A DNA stretch of 26,387 nt, from assembly GCA_900771185.1 (NCBI GenBank), contig CAAGND010000315.1:1-26387 (forward strand). The letters are read 5' to 3'. The notes beneath the pieces were generated by a model, which was not told where the DNA came from, made no database searches, and saw nothing but the letters and a program-made list of their open reading frames with translations. The stretch is from Clostridia bacterium. GTDB taxonomy: Bacteria; Bacillota; Clostridia; Oscillospirales; Acutalibacteraceae. Below, one piece after another: positions 15,657 to 22,449 of this stretch (positions are counted from its first letter, which is position 1; the number at the start of each line of letters is the position of its first letter). The translations under genes were made by a program, and so were the position numbers.

Positions 15657-16211
15657 TTATTTGCCCACGCGGGCTTGAATCGCGGCCTTGAGACCGTCGT
15701 AATACTGATCAATTTTTGTACTCGCCGAATTTCCGCGCGCAACGCCTGTATTCGTCACTCCAACGGGCGCGCCGATTTCCTCAGATTCCGCAACGCTTCC
15801 ACGCTGATATGCGGCCTTTTTCGTTTTCTCTGCCTTGCATTGAGCAAGGGCGAATGCAGATGCCGTCATGGGTTTGTCGAACTTTGCCGCGCGGGCAAGT
15901 TTCTCATGACCAGGAAGTGTAGATGCCTCGATGGATTTGATGCGCGCGCGTTCACGTTTCGCGCCAAGCGCCATGAAGTATTTTCGCGCCGCCGCGCTAC
16001 ATTTCGGCTCTTCCTCTTCCACGCCGTCGGGATTTTCTTCATCCGGATTTTCTTCATCATCCGGCATGGGTTCATCTTCCTGCATTTCCTCATCCGGCAT
16101 GGGTTCGCCTTCCTGCATTTCCTCGCCGCAAGGCTCTTTCTTTTCCTCAGAACAAGGTTCCCTTTTTTCCTCTTCCTCAATGATGGGCTCTTTTTGCTCT
16201 TCAGCTTTCAT
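15657..16211 (-). CDS. Internal scaffold protein (Nu3-like) from an in-frame start
   Basis: Within the protease gene the in-frame ATG at 16211 (residue 212) is preceded by AGGGAG nine bases upstream, a good ribosome binding site in the middle of a coding sequence. Translation from here would give a 184-residue protein (MKAEEQKEPIIEEEE onward) consisting only of the acidic linker and helical scaffold. Lambda does the same: Nu3 is read from an in-frame start inside C. The length and position agree with Nu3. The signal is convincing but usage is inferred. Confidence 0.68.
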   Translation of the reverse strand: MKAEEQKEPIIEEEEKREPCSEEKKEPCGEEMQEGEPMPDEEMQEDEPMPDDEENPDEENPDGVEEEEPKCSAAARKYFMALGAKRERARIKSIEASTLPGHEKLARAAKFDKPMTASAFALAQCKAEKTKKAAYQRGSVAESEEIGAPVGVTNTGVARGNSASTKIDQYYDGLKAAIQARVGK

Positions 16212-16844
16212 AATGATCGACTCCCTATACTTTTGGCGCGAATATCCAATCACACGCGCCGCGTCAGTGTTCCCGCACGCCTTTATGGCCACGGACGTTT
16301 CATCTACGAACCCGAGTGCAACGGCGGTTGATGCCGTCATGTATGTCTCGCGTTCCATGATTTCGATAATTTCTTGCGCACTGCGTTTTGTGCGCGCCGA
16401 ATATACATCGACAAGTGTTTGACCACATGCCTCCAATATATCAACGGCATGACGCAACTCTTTTGCATTCGCAAAACCAGTATCCATAAGTGGCGCGTGA
16501 ATCATATAAAGCGCGCCTTTGTCCATGATTACATGTGCATTTATTGCACAGGCAATGATTGTCGCCGCGCTTGCCGCCATGCCTTCGATATGTATTGTCA
16601 CAGGCGCATCGTGGCGTTCAATTTGGCAACGAATAGCTTGCGCCGTCGCAACCTCGCCACCGCCTGAATTGAGAAAAATGTCAAGTGGCTTCCCTTTGAT
16701 TGTGAGCATTGCAGACGCAAACATTCTATCGTCGACTTCGCACCACCTACCAATGTCGCCATACAGCGTCATCTTTGCGCCTACGCCGTCTGACTCCAAA
16801 AGTAGACTGTCCATGAATGCTCTGAATATGTATGAATCATCCAT
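15657..16844 (-). CDS. C: Prohead protease (ClpP-like) with C-terminal scaffold
   Basis: A 395-residue protein equivalent to lambda C. Residues 20-190 are a ClpP/S14-like protease domain: GDIGRWCEVDD, the LDIFLNSGGGEVATAQAI element, catalytic Ser92 in GMAASAATIIA, His116 in YMIHAPLM, and MERETYMTASTAVALGFVDE where the ClpP Asp is replaced by Glu166, a change also seen in other phage proteases. Residues 212-300 are an acidic, partly repeated linker, and 300-395 is a charged helical scaffold domain. It directs prohead assembly and then cleaves the scaffold and perhaps portal. The ATG follows GGAAGGTG and overlaps the portal stop by 8 bases. An internal start probably yields the scaffold alone. 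Confidence 0.88.
   Translation of the reverse strand: MDDSYIFRAFMDSLLLESDGVGAKMTLYGDIGRWCEVDDRMFASAMLTIKGKPLDIFLNSGGGEVATAQAIRCQIERHDAPVTIHIEGMAASAATIIACAINAHVIMDKGALYMIHAPLMDTGFANAKELRHAVDILEACGQTLVDVYSARTKRSAQEIIEIMERETYMTASTAVALGFVDETSVAIKACGNTDAARVIGYSRQKYRESIIMKAEEQKEPIIEEEEKREPCSEEKKEPCGEEMQEGEPMPDEEMQEDEPMPDDEENPDEENPDGVEEEEPKCSAAARKYFMALGAKRERARIKSIEASTLPGHEKLARAAKFDKPMTASAFALAQCKAEKTKKAAYQRGSVAESEEIGAPVGVTNTGVARGNSASTKIDQYYDGLKAAIQARVGK
16058..16123 (-). repeat. 33-base tandem repeat in the scaffold linker
   Basis: Two adjacent 33-base copies (16058-16090 and 16091-16123) differ at two positions and encode two 11-residue units of the type EEMQE(G/D)EPMPD. Immediately downstream in the gene, 15-base units (16030-16044, 16045-16059) encode repeated ENPDE. 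In-frame tandem duplication keeps the reading frame and changes only linker length and acidity. Confidence 0.9.
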
Positions 16845-18474
16845 TGTCTACACCTTCCTCTGTTGACGCTTCGGTCTGCTCTTTGACAAGTTGTCCGTTG
16901 TTGTCTGTGACAAGGCCAGACTCACGGCGCGCGCTTTCTTCACGTGCACGCACACGCAAAATCCTATCAATGCGCATCCCTGTGAGTTCCGCCGCCTCAC
17001 GTTCCCTTGTGGAAAAGTCAGACTGCACGCGCATTTCCGCCGCCTGTACATCTTTTGTCGGATCAAGCGAACCTTGCGCCGCGCCAATCCAATCCGAACC
17101 ACTCCATGCGGCTCTAATTGAATCATCCTCAAAGAATCCCGGCGCGTCGATATATCCTTTGGACACGGCCTCTGCGAGCCATTCTTCATAGATTGGACGG
17201 CAAAAATGCGAAACAAGCCATTCGCGGCGTGCTTCATACATTTTCCACACTTCCACCATTGCCGCGCGTGCCGCCGTGTATGAAGTGTTGAACGACTTTG
17301 TGAGAATCTCATAAGGTATTTCCAACGCCGCGCCGATTTGTTTCGCCATTGCTGTGACGAACATATCAAAACCGGTGTATGGACGGTTTGGGCTTGCGAC
17401 TTCTATTGATTCGCCCTCTTTCAGTCCAACAATAGAACCGTTCCCAAGTTCGTATGCAGTTTCGTCCGCCTCCGTCTCTGGCAACAACATGCCGCCCGGA
17501 ATGCCGCTACCAAGCATGGCGTCCGGCGTGCTGGTTCGGATAAACACCGTATACATCGACGCCACAACCGCCGCCATGAGTTCGGCTTCGGTGTAGCGTT
17601 CAAGTTGTTTCAACGGCTCCATGACTTGCGCAAGCAACGGCGTCCCTCGTCTCTGTCCCGGCCTTTCAACGTCCGGCATAAGATGCAGAACAAGCCGCCT
17701 GCCGGTTTGCGAGCCGAATGCAGGTGTTCGCGTCCATTCCTGCACGCCTTGTTTGATGGTTCTATGTACAAACGCGTTAGGATGGTATTTCGCGATATAG
17801 TACGCAACGGGCGCGCCCCACTTGTCCACTTCGACGCCCTCGAATACATCTTTGTCCACTGGCAAAGGCGTGGGGTCACAAATGCAATCGCCTTCGATAA
17901 TGTGAATGCGCAGGTCATATCGCGAACCCGGACGCGGTATCGATGGCAACGTCACGAAACAATCGCCACTCATCAAGGCGGACATTATGGCCAGTGCCTG
18001 CAATTGTCCGAACGTGAGAGTGCGTGAAGCATCGCACAAAGTAGTGCCAGCCCATGAAATGAACTCACGCTCTGCATTGCGTTCCCATGCGCGCCCCTCA
18101 TCGTCTGTCATACCGAGGCGCGCGTGGTCTATTTGCGCATTCAGGACAAGGCCGCTTCCAACAACGTTTGTGCGGATGTTTTTGATTGCCGCCGTCGCAA
18201 GTGGCGAACCCATAAACAGGTCACGCGAACGCGCACGGAGTGCATCGAGATTATCGACCAGGTCATCGTCTGGCGAACCTGGCGGCGAAATCCATCCCTG
18301 CATACTGCGTTTGACGCCAGACGCGCCGTGTCTGTCGTACCCACTCGCATAAATGCGCCTATTTTGCGCTGTATTCGATTTTGGAGTCGAGGCGGGCGTC
18401 TGCACGCCTTCAACCTGTTTCGTCAATTCTGCGTCTTTCTGGCGCTGTTTCTGGCGTGTTTTACGTCTACACAT
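16837..18474 (-). CDS. B: Portal protein (lambda B-like)
   Basis: A 545-residue portal of the lambda family (PF05136), close to lambda B (about 533). Marks: a basic N-terminus, then GASGVKRSMQGWISPPGSPD, DALRARSRDLFMGSPLATAA, IKNIRTNVVGSGLVLNAQID, a central GDCFVTLPSIP with RIHIIEGDCI, and the C-terminal QIGAALEIPYEILTKSFNTS. Twelve copies form the DNA channel at one capsid vertex and bind terminase during packaging. GAGGTGCTAG precedes the ATG, nine bases after the W-like stop; the end overlaps the protease start. Confidence 0.94.
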   Translation of the reverse strand: MCRRKTRQKQRQKDAELTKQVEGVQTPASTPKSNTAQNRRIYASGYDRHGASGVKRSMQGWISPPGSPDDDLVDNLDALRARSRDLFMGSPLATAAIKNIRTNVVGSGLVLNAQIDHARLGMTDDEGRAWERNAEREFISWAGTTLCDASRTLTFGQLQALAIMSALMSGDCFVTLPSIPRPGSRYDLRIHIIEGDCICDPTPLPVDKDVFEGVEVDKWGAPVAYYIAKYHPNAFVHRTIKQGVQEWTRTPAFGSQTGRRLVLHLMPDVERPGQRRGTPLLAQVMEPLKQLERYTEAELMAAVVASMYTVFIRTSTPDAMLGSGIPGGMLLPETEADETAYELGNGSIVGLKEGESIEVASPNRPYTGFDMFVTAMAKQIGAALEIPYEILTKSFNTSYTAARAAMVEVWKMYEARREWLVSHFCRPIYEEWLAEAVSKGYIDAPGFFEDDSIRAAWSGSDWIGAAQGSLDPTKDVQAAEMRVQSDFSTREREAAELTGMRIDRILRVRAREESARRESGLVTDNNGQLVKEQTEASTEEGVDNG

Positions 18475-18482
18475 CTAGCACC

Positions 18483-18710
18483 TCATAAATCCCGAGGCAC
18501 CGCGCGCATGACGCGCCGCGCTCCGTTTTTGTTTCCGGCTTCCAGAGACGCGACCTCGTTTCTCCAAAAATCTATTCGTTTCGCAATCTCAGAAAGGTTT
18601 GCGCGCGTCAATGACCGTGAACCAATCGCATAGGACTGGCCAGACGCCACAGCCGCCTCAGCTTCAAGCCACATGGTGAGTGACGCTTTTGCCTCTTTCA
18701 GTGTCCACAT
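18483..18710 (-). CDS. W: Head-tail joining protein W-like (DUF6148 type)
   Basis: A 75-residue protein starting MWTLKEAKASLTMWLEAEAA with AVASGQSYAIGSRSLTRANL and a helix EIAKRIDFWRNEVASLEAG, ending in a basic tail. It resembles the DUF6148 family and has the helix-hairpin-helix plan of lambda gpW, which binds the portal and joins head to tail. ATG 18710 is chosen over GTG 18716 because GGAGG lies seven bases before the ATG and only one before the GTG. It is the first gene of the late operon, directly downstream of a consensus-like promoter. The symbol W is lambda W, given by position. Confidence 0.75.
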   Translation of the reverse strand: MWTLKEAKASLTMWLEAEAAVASGQSYAIGSRSLTRANLSEIAKRIDFWRNEVASLEAGNKNGARRVMRAVPRDL

Positions 18711-18735
18711 GGTCACACCTCCATAAATTCAAAAT

Positions 18736-18764
18736 TCAATATATAAGTATTTCCTATATGTCAA
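18736..18764 (-). promoter_or_regulatory. Probable promoter of the late head-tail operon
   Basis: On the minus strand a perfect -35 TTGACA (18764-18759) is followed by AT-rich -10 candidates: TATATT at 15 bases or TATTGA at 17 bases spacing. The spacer contains an imperfect palindrome ATATAAGTA/TTCCTATAT (18741-18759). The site sits between the terminator at 18778 and the first late gene, about 25-30 bases upstream of its ATG, so the transcript would have a very short leader. It is the only recognisable sigma-70-like site for the long structural operon. Confidence 0.65.
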
Positions 18765-18777
18765 TAAAAATACGTAC

Positions 18778-18806
18778 AAAAAAAGCGCACACCGCAAGGT
18801 GTGCGC
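18778..18806 (-). terminator. Strong intrinsic terminator before the late operon
   Basis: Minus strand GCGCACACC TTGC GGTGTGCGC followed by seven T: a perfect nine-pair GC-rich stem with a four-base loop. It ends the transcript from the ssDNA-binding protein gene and the candidate small RNA. The plus strand has a shorter T run (CTTTT), so it could be weakly bidirectional. Confidence 0.9.
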
Positions 18807-18899
18807 CTTTTGGCGGCGTGAGTGAATGCCGCATGGTGCGCCATGGAGACTGCATGGCGCAATAGCTGTAATGTGCCATTCTGAATATGTAGGACGTTC
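18778..18899 (-). ncRNA. Candidate small RNA or terminated late leader
   Basis: Between the ssDNA-binding protein stop and the late promoter lies a compact unit with its own promoter (18935-18906), a predicted start near 18899, and a terminator at 18806-18778, giving an RNA of about 120 bases. It would hold three hairpins: TGCGCCATG/CATGGCGCA with a 7-base loop (18861-18837, nine perfect pairs), GCGGC/GCCGC with a 10-base loop (18832-18813), and the terminator stem. No ribosome site or coding ORF is convincing. It could be a trans-acting sRNA, or a terminated leader controlling late transcription as lambda 6S RNA does. No known RNA family was recognised. Confidence 0.6.
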
Positions 18900-18905
18900 A
18901 AGACT

Positions 18906-18935
18906 ATTTTACCATGAACATTTGCATATTGACAA
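18906..18935 (-). promoter_or_regulatory. Extended -10 promoter of the candidate small RNA
   Basis: The minus strand has TTGTCA (18935-18930), an 18-base spacer and TAAAAT (18911-18906), with TGG immediately before the -10 giving an extended -10 element (TGnTAAAAT). The -35 begins only eight bases after the TAA of the ssDNA-binding protein gene, so the promoter is in its 3' untranslated region. Quality is good by eye; activity untested. Confidence 0.65.
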
Positions 18936-18942
18936 TGGCATT

Positions 18943-19584
18943 TTAGAACGGGATGTCGTCGTTCCCTCCGAATCCCGAGAACGGTTGCGACGGAATAGCA
19001 GTTTGCGCCGCCTTCGTTGGGCTCCATTCCCACGCGCGCGCCTTGTCTGTCAGGATTTCACCAGATTTATATACGGCTTCACTTTGCCTGTCAGTGATGC
19101 CGATAATCGCTTTGATTGTTGGATGCCCGTTGAACTCGCCTATTTCAACTGGCACGCGCTTCCCATTTATGCCTGACCAGTCATTGAGCTTTGTCATGCT
19201 CAATGCAGATGCAGATGTATCGTTTGGTGCAAATCCCGCCGCCGTGAGTAAAAGTTTGCAAATCGTTTGGCCGCCAATTCGGCACGCCTTGCGTTGCGAG
19301 TCCGTAAGGCTTGCAGTCTGGAATTGCTCAGGTAAAGTTATGTTGCAAAAGAAACAACGTCCCGTAAACTTTCCAGAACATACGGTCAATATCAAAGGCA
19401 ATTGAATGAGCCCGCTACGGGTCATCGATAGTTGAGGATTGCCCGCAGGCGCAAAGCGTGGCGACGGTTCAAGATTTACGTCACACATGAGAATACTACC
19501 CACGGCTTCAACTGGCAAAGGAAGCCGCTTTTCGGATGCCTGCGCCTGCGTCCCAACAACAACAAAATCAGAAAAGTCAATCAT
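18943..19584 (-). CDS. ssDNA-binding protein-like with SSB acidic tip
   Basis: A 213-residue protein that ends GFGGNDDIPF, nearly identical to the SSB C-terminal tip (DDIPF) that recruits recombination and replication partners. The body has strand-rich blocks LPLILTVCSGKFTGRCFFCN and NGKRVPVEIGEFNGHPTIKA, resembling the phage DUF669/SSB-like OB-fold proteins (with the pattern SPRFAPAGNP near residue 42). It would coat single-stranded phage DNA in the cytoplasm. It is the second gene of a two-gene unit with the Sak4-like ATPase 11 bases upstream; Sak4 annealing is known to depend on SSB. AGGATAATGAGGC precedes the ATG. The tip is certain; the core fold is inferred. Confidence 0.72.
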   Translation of the reverse strand: MIDFSDFVVVGTQAQASEKRLPLPVEAVGSILMCDVNLEPSPRFAPAGNPQLSMTRSGLIQLPLILTVCSGKFTGRCFFCNITLPEQFQTASLTDSQRKACRIGGQTICKLLLTAAGFAPNDTSASALSMTKLNDWSGINGKRVPVEIGEFNGHPTIKAIIGITDRQSEAVYKSGEILTDKARAWEWSPTKAAQTAIPSQPFSGFGGNDDIPF

Positions 19585-19595
19585 GCCTCATTATC

Positions 19596-20345
19596 CTATT
19601 TGAAAAGAAGTTCCGTGAGTTCGTGATAATCCAATGAACACGTGATTTCGCTTGGCAACGCCTTGCGTGATTTGCCCTGAAATGCGACTCCGCCAGAAAG
19701 ATGAATCACGCGTTCCCCAGTCGATATTGCCTTGCCACGCGTTCCGCGTCGCTCGTCCGCCGCCTGCACCGTAGATTGACGCGTGAGGAAAAACATGTAA
19801 TCGCTCCATTCCATGATGTGATTACATGCAAGCGTCTGCAATTTCATATCATATCGAACATAAGGGACGCCGTCCGGCGGGTCTATCTTTTTCGTGTCTG
19901 CATGGGCAATAAGTACAATGTGCATTCCTTTTCGCGCGCGCAACATGTCCAATGTTTGAGTGATCATTTTCCATGTAGAAAGGGCGAGCTGATAACCAGA
20001 ACCAAAACTGAAATCCGAAATGTTTCGTTTTCCGTTTCCCTCGCAAACGCTGGAAAACACAAGTGGTTCCAACCAATCTAGCGAGTCAATAATTAGTGTT
20101 TTGAAGTTGTGTTCGCCTTGCAATGTTTGGATTGCGTCGCCAAGGTCAGAAAGCGAACGCACCAATGGGAACGTTGGAACGTCGATTTCGGACGCCCCAT
20201 CCTCCGTCCGAATGAGGATTGGGTCTGGAAAACATGATGCACACGTTGTTTTCCCGACACCCGGCGCTCCATAGATAATCACGCGCATTGGTACATTCCT
20301 TCGCGCCGATTGAATAGAACTCAGGCTAAATCTTCCGTCAGTCAT
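19596..20345 (-). CDS. Sak4-like AAA ATPase (phage recombination)
   Basis: A 249-residue RecA-like P-loop ATPase of the AAA_24/Sak4 type. Walker A is GAPGVGKTT (residues 26-34), Walker B is TLIIDSLDW (about 83-91), and HIVLIAHADTKK supplies the sensor-like strand; YDMKLQTLACNHIMEWSDYM is typical of the family. Sak4 proteins promote ATP-dependent single-strand annealing in phage recombination and work with SSB. Start: ATG 20345 has AGGAG seven bases upstream; the in-frame ATG at 20378 lacks one. The promoter and palindrome-rich leader lie upstream, the ssDNA-binding protein downstream. Finding this pair between terminase and portal genes is unusual. Confidence 0.82.
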   Translation of the reverse strand: MTDGRFSLSSIQSARRNVPMRVIIYGAPGVGKTTCASCFPDPILIRTEDGASEIDVPTFPLVRSLSDLGDAIQTLQGEHNFKTLIIDSLDWLEPLVFSSVCEGNGKRNISDFSFGSGYQLALSTWKMITQTLDMLRARKGMHIVLIAHADTKKIDPPDGVPYVRYDMKLQTLACNHIMEWSDYMFFLTRQSTVQAADERRGTRGKAISTGERVIHLSGGVAFQGKSRKALPSEITCSLDYHELTELLFK

Positions 20346-20472
20346 TTCTTTTCTCCTATTTTTTCCATGGTCACTCATGGGGTGAGTTCATGCAAAAAAC
20401 TGCATGTGGATGCATCCACCGAACGGTTTCATACATCCACGCGCGCTGTCATGCATGAACAGAAACGCGCGT
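20346..20472. other. Palindrome-rich leader upstream of the Sak4-like gene
   Basis: About 125 bases between the promoter and the Sak4-like ATG. No gene is seen. Structural elements: GTTCATGCA (20386-20394) and TGCATGAAC (20452-20460) form a perfect nine-base inverted repeat enclosing the region; ATGCA/TGCAT (20390-20405) forms a small hairpin with a six-base loop; GTGGATGCATCCAC (20406-20419) is a perfect 14-base palindrome; TCATGCATGA (20449-20458) is a perfect 10-base palindrome. Repeated ATGCAT cores suggest protein binding sites or an RNA regulatory leader. It could also be an origin-like or cis-acting recombination element; the sequence alone cannot decide. Confidence 0.6.
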
Positions 20473-20501
20473 TTTCTACACATTCACAACGCATAAGTCA
20501 A
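20473..20501 (-). promoter_or_regulatory. Probable promoter of the Sak4/ssDNA-binding protein pair
   Basis: Minus strand TTGACT (20501-20496), a 17-base spacer and TAGAAA (20478-20473). It starts inside the tail of the terminator that closes the terminase gene, which is typical of tightly packed phage transcription units. The start point would be near 20466, leaving a leader of about 120 bases. Confidence 0.6.
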
Positions 20502-20532
20502 ACAAAAACGCGAGCACTAAATTGTGCCCGCG
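20499..20532 (-). terminator. Intrinsic terminator after terminase large subunit
   Basis: Minus strand CGCGGGCAC AATTTA GTGCTCGCG, then TTTTTGTTT. The nine-pair stem includes one G-T pair; the T run follows directly. It lies about 60 bases after the terminase stop at 20593. The 60 bases between hold no gene. Confidence 0.78.
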
Positions 20533-20592
20533 CTAATTTTACAGGAGATGTCGAAATGACGGTATTCTTATACTCTCTGCGATTTCTCAATG

Positions 20593-22449
20593 TCAATAAA
20601 CGCCACTCGAATATTTGCGAGATTTTGGCTGCGTCGATGGATTCGCCTTTCCACGCGCTGCAATTGCACGTGCATATTCGTCCATGTTTACTCCCAATAT
20701 TTGAAGCGCCGCCGTCGCATAAACCATGCAGTCCAGCGCCTCGTTTCGAGTGCGCACCTTGTGCCAACGACGCGTCAATCTTCCTTTCTCGAATTTCTGT
20801 TTTAGGCGTTCCGCGCCAAGTTGGAGACAGTATTCTTCATCGCATCCACGCTCCGCATCTCTAGGGACGTGAACGTATCCTGGCCCCTCATCCTGCAAAG
20901 CAAGCCGCGATTGCACGACAATCTTTCCAGAATCCACACCAAGCGTGTAGAGATATGCTTTGTATCTACCAACCATTGCAGGTTTCGTGACAAACGGAAT
21001 ATCAAAACCACCGCGCCCTTTGATGGCAAATACACGGTGCGCTTGTCTTGGTTTTGTATATCGGTACACAGCCTCCGTTGTTACACCGTCAGAACTGTCG
21101 ATGCACGAACACATAATCTGCATCTGTCCAAGCGTTGGATGTTCGTATGGTGCCAAAAGTATCTTGTCCAGGTCTGCCCAAACATCCAACCCCAATGGGT
21201 CGCCTTGAAGGATTACATGTCGAATCACCCACGATTCCGAACCAGTACCCCAACCCATGATTGTCGCCTCAATCCTGTCACGCTGTACGTCCACGCCCGC
21301 CGTGAGTAAAACCGCGCCATCTGGTATGTCGGTTTTGTAGTATTCGCGCCGTCGATGAACCATGACGCCAACATCCTCCGTCGTTGAGTTGTCATCCCAT
21401 GGTTCACCAAGTTTCAGGTTGATAAATTCCTGCATTCCCTTTTTGTCGCGCGCCTCATTCGCATTTACGAACTCCGCAACAAGCGAATCTAAATTCACCC
21501 ATGGGGAAATCAGGCTATTCATGTGGAATCCAACGATTCCATCGCTACTTTCCTTTGTAGCCTCCCAAAATCCGCGCGAAATAAGCAATGGGTCAGGCTT
21601 CCCATTGCCTCGAATGACCGCGCCGCAATGCGGGCATTCAATGCGCGCCGTGCGCGTGTCCACGTTGCCTTCATCGTCTCGATCCCACCGAACCAGTGGC
21701 CACGTCCATGACTCGCATGTTCCGCATTCAGGACATGGAATCATGAATCGTCTTTGATCCGAACGGCTAAACCACGCCTCAATATCTGATAACCCCGTGA
21801 TTGTTGGCGTGGACACCATCACAATCTTGCGATTATGGAAGTTTGTCGTTCGCTGAATGGCCAGCTTTAACGGATCACCCTCTTTGGTAGTTCCGTATCT
21901 GTCCACCTCATCCGCAAGCAAAACGCGAATAGGACGCGATGACAGACCTGATGGACTGTTCGCGCCCACAAGGGCAAGGTACCCTCCGGGATATGAACGC
22001 ATGAGTATTGTAGCGCCGCTTTTACGTGATGTCCCCCTGTTTTCATCGACTGGTTTGACCATCTTATCCGCAAGCGCGGGCGACCATCGAAACGTAGGGT
22101 CAACACGCTCTTTTGAGAATGATTGTGCCATTCCGAGGGTTGGTTGTAACATGAGTTGTGGCGCGGGGTCCTGGTCCACATAATATGACAATGTGTTTAG
22201 TAAAAGCTCAGATTTGCCGACCTGCGATGAACACATCATGACCACAATCTCTGTTTTGTGGTCAGTCGCCACGTCCATCGGCTCTTTGAGATATGGGACA
22301 CGCGATGTTCGCCATTGACCGGGTTCTGGCGATGTTCCAGGCGCTATATATCTAAACTTGTCCGCCCATTCCGAACCCGTGAGGTTTGGGCGAGGCGTGA
22401 AGGCTTGCGCAAATGCGCGCGAATATTCGTTGTGGTATTCGTTACCCAT
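20593..22449 (-). CDS. A: Terminase large subunit (lambda GpA-like)
   Basis: A 618-residue packaging motor and nuclease of the lambda GpA family (PF05876), close to lambda A (about 641). The ATPase domain has a modified Walker A, SSQVGKS (residues 74-80), and Walker B VLLADEVD (177-183). A treble-clef-like zinc pair follows: CPEC (239-242) and CPHC (272-275). The nuclease domain opens with LLTAGVDVQRD (Asp387) and the C-terminus has RNEALDCMVYA, typical of the family. GpA-type enzymes usually cut at cos sites and make cohesive ends. AGGGGAG precedes the ATG, which overlaps the small subunit stop by 8 bases. A terminator follows. Confidence 0.95.
   Translation of the reverse strand: MGNEYHNEYSRAFAQAFTPRPNLTGSEWADKFRYIAPGTSPEPGQWRTSRVPYLKEPMDVATDHKTEIVVMMCSSQVGKSELLLNTLSYYVDQDPAPQLMLQPTLGMAQSFSKERVDPTFRWSPALADKMVKPVDENRGTSRKSGATILMRSYPGGYLALVGANSPSGLSSRPIRVLLADEVDRYGTTKEGDPLKLAIQRTTNFHNRKIVMVSTPTITGLSDIEAWFSRSDQRRFMIPCPECGTCESWTWPLVRWDRDDEGNVDTRTARIECPHCGAVIRGNGKPDPLLISRGFWEATKESSDGIVGFHMNSLISPWVNLDSLVAEFVNANEARDKKGMQEFINLKLGEPWDDNSTTEDVGVMVHRRREYYKTDIPDGAVLLTAGVDVQRDRIEATIMGWGTGSESWVIRHVILQGDPLGLDVWADLDKILLAPYEHPTLGQMQIMCSCIDSSDGVTTEAVYRYTKPRQAHRVFAIKGRGGFDIPFVTKPAMVGRYKAYLYTLGVDSGKIVVQSRLALQDEGPGYVHVPRDAERGCDEEYCLQLGAERLKQKFEKGRLTRRWHKVRTRNEALDCMVYATAALQILGVNMDEYARAIAARGKANPSTQPKSRKYSSGVY

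Noticed and set aside
18761..19033. 90-codon minus-strand frame across the intergenic region after the ssDNA-binding protein gene
   Set aside because: It begins inside another gene in a different frame, lacks a ribosome site and runs through the terminator stem.
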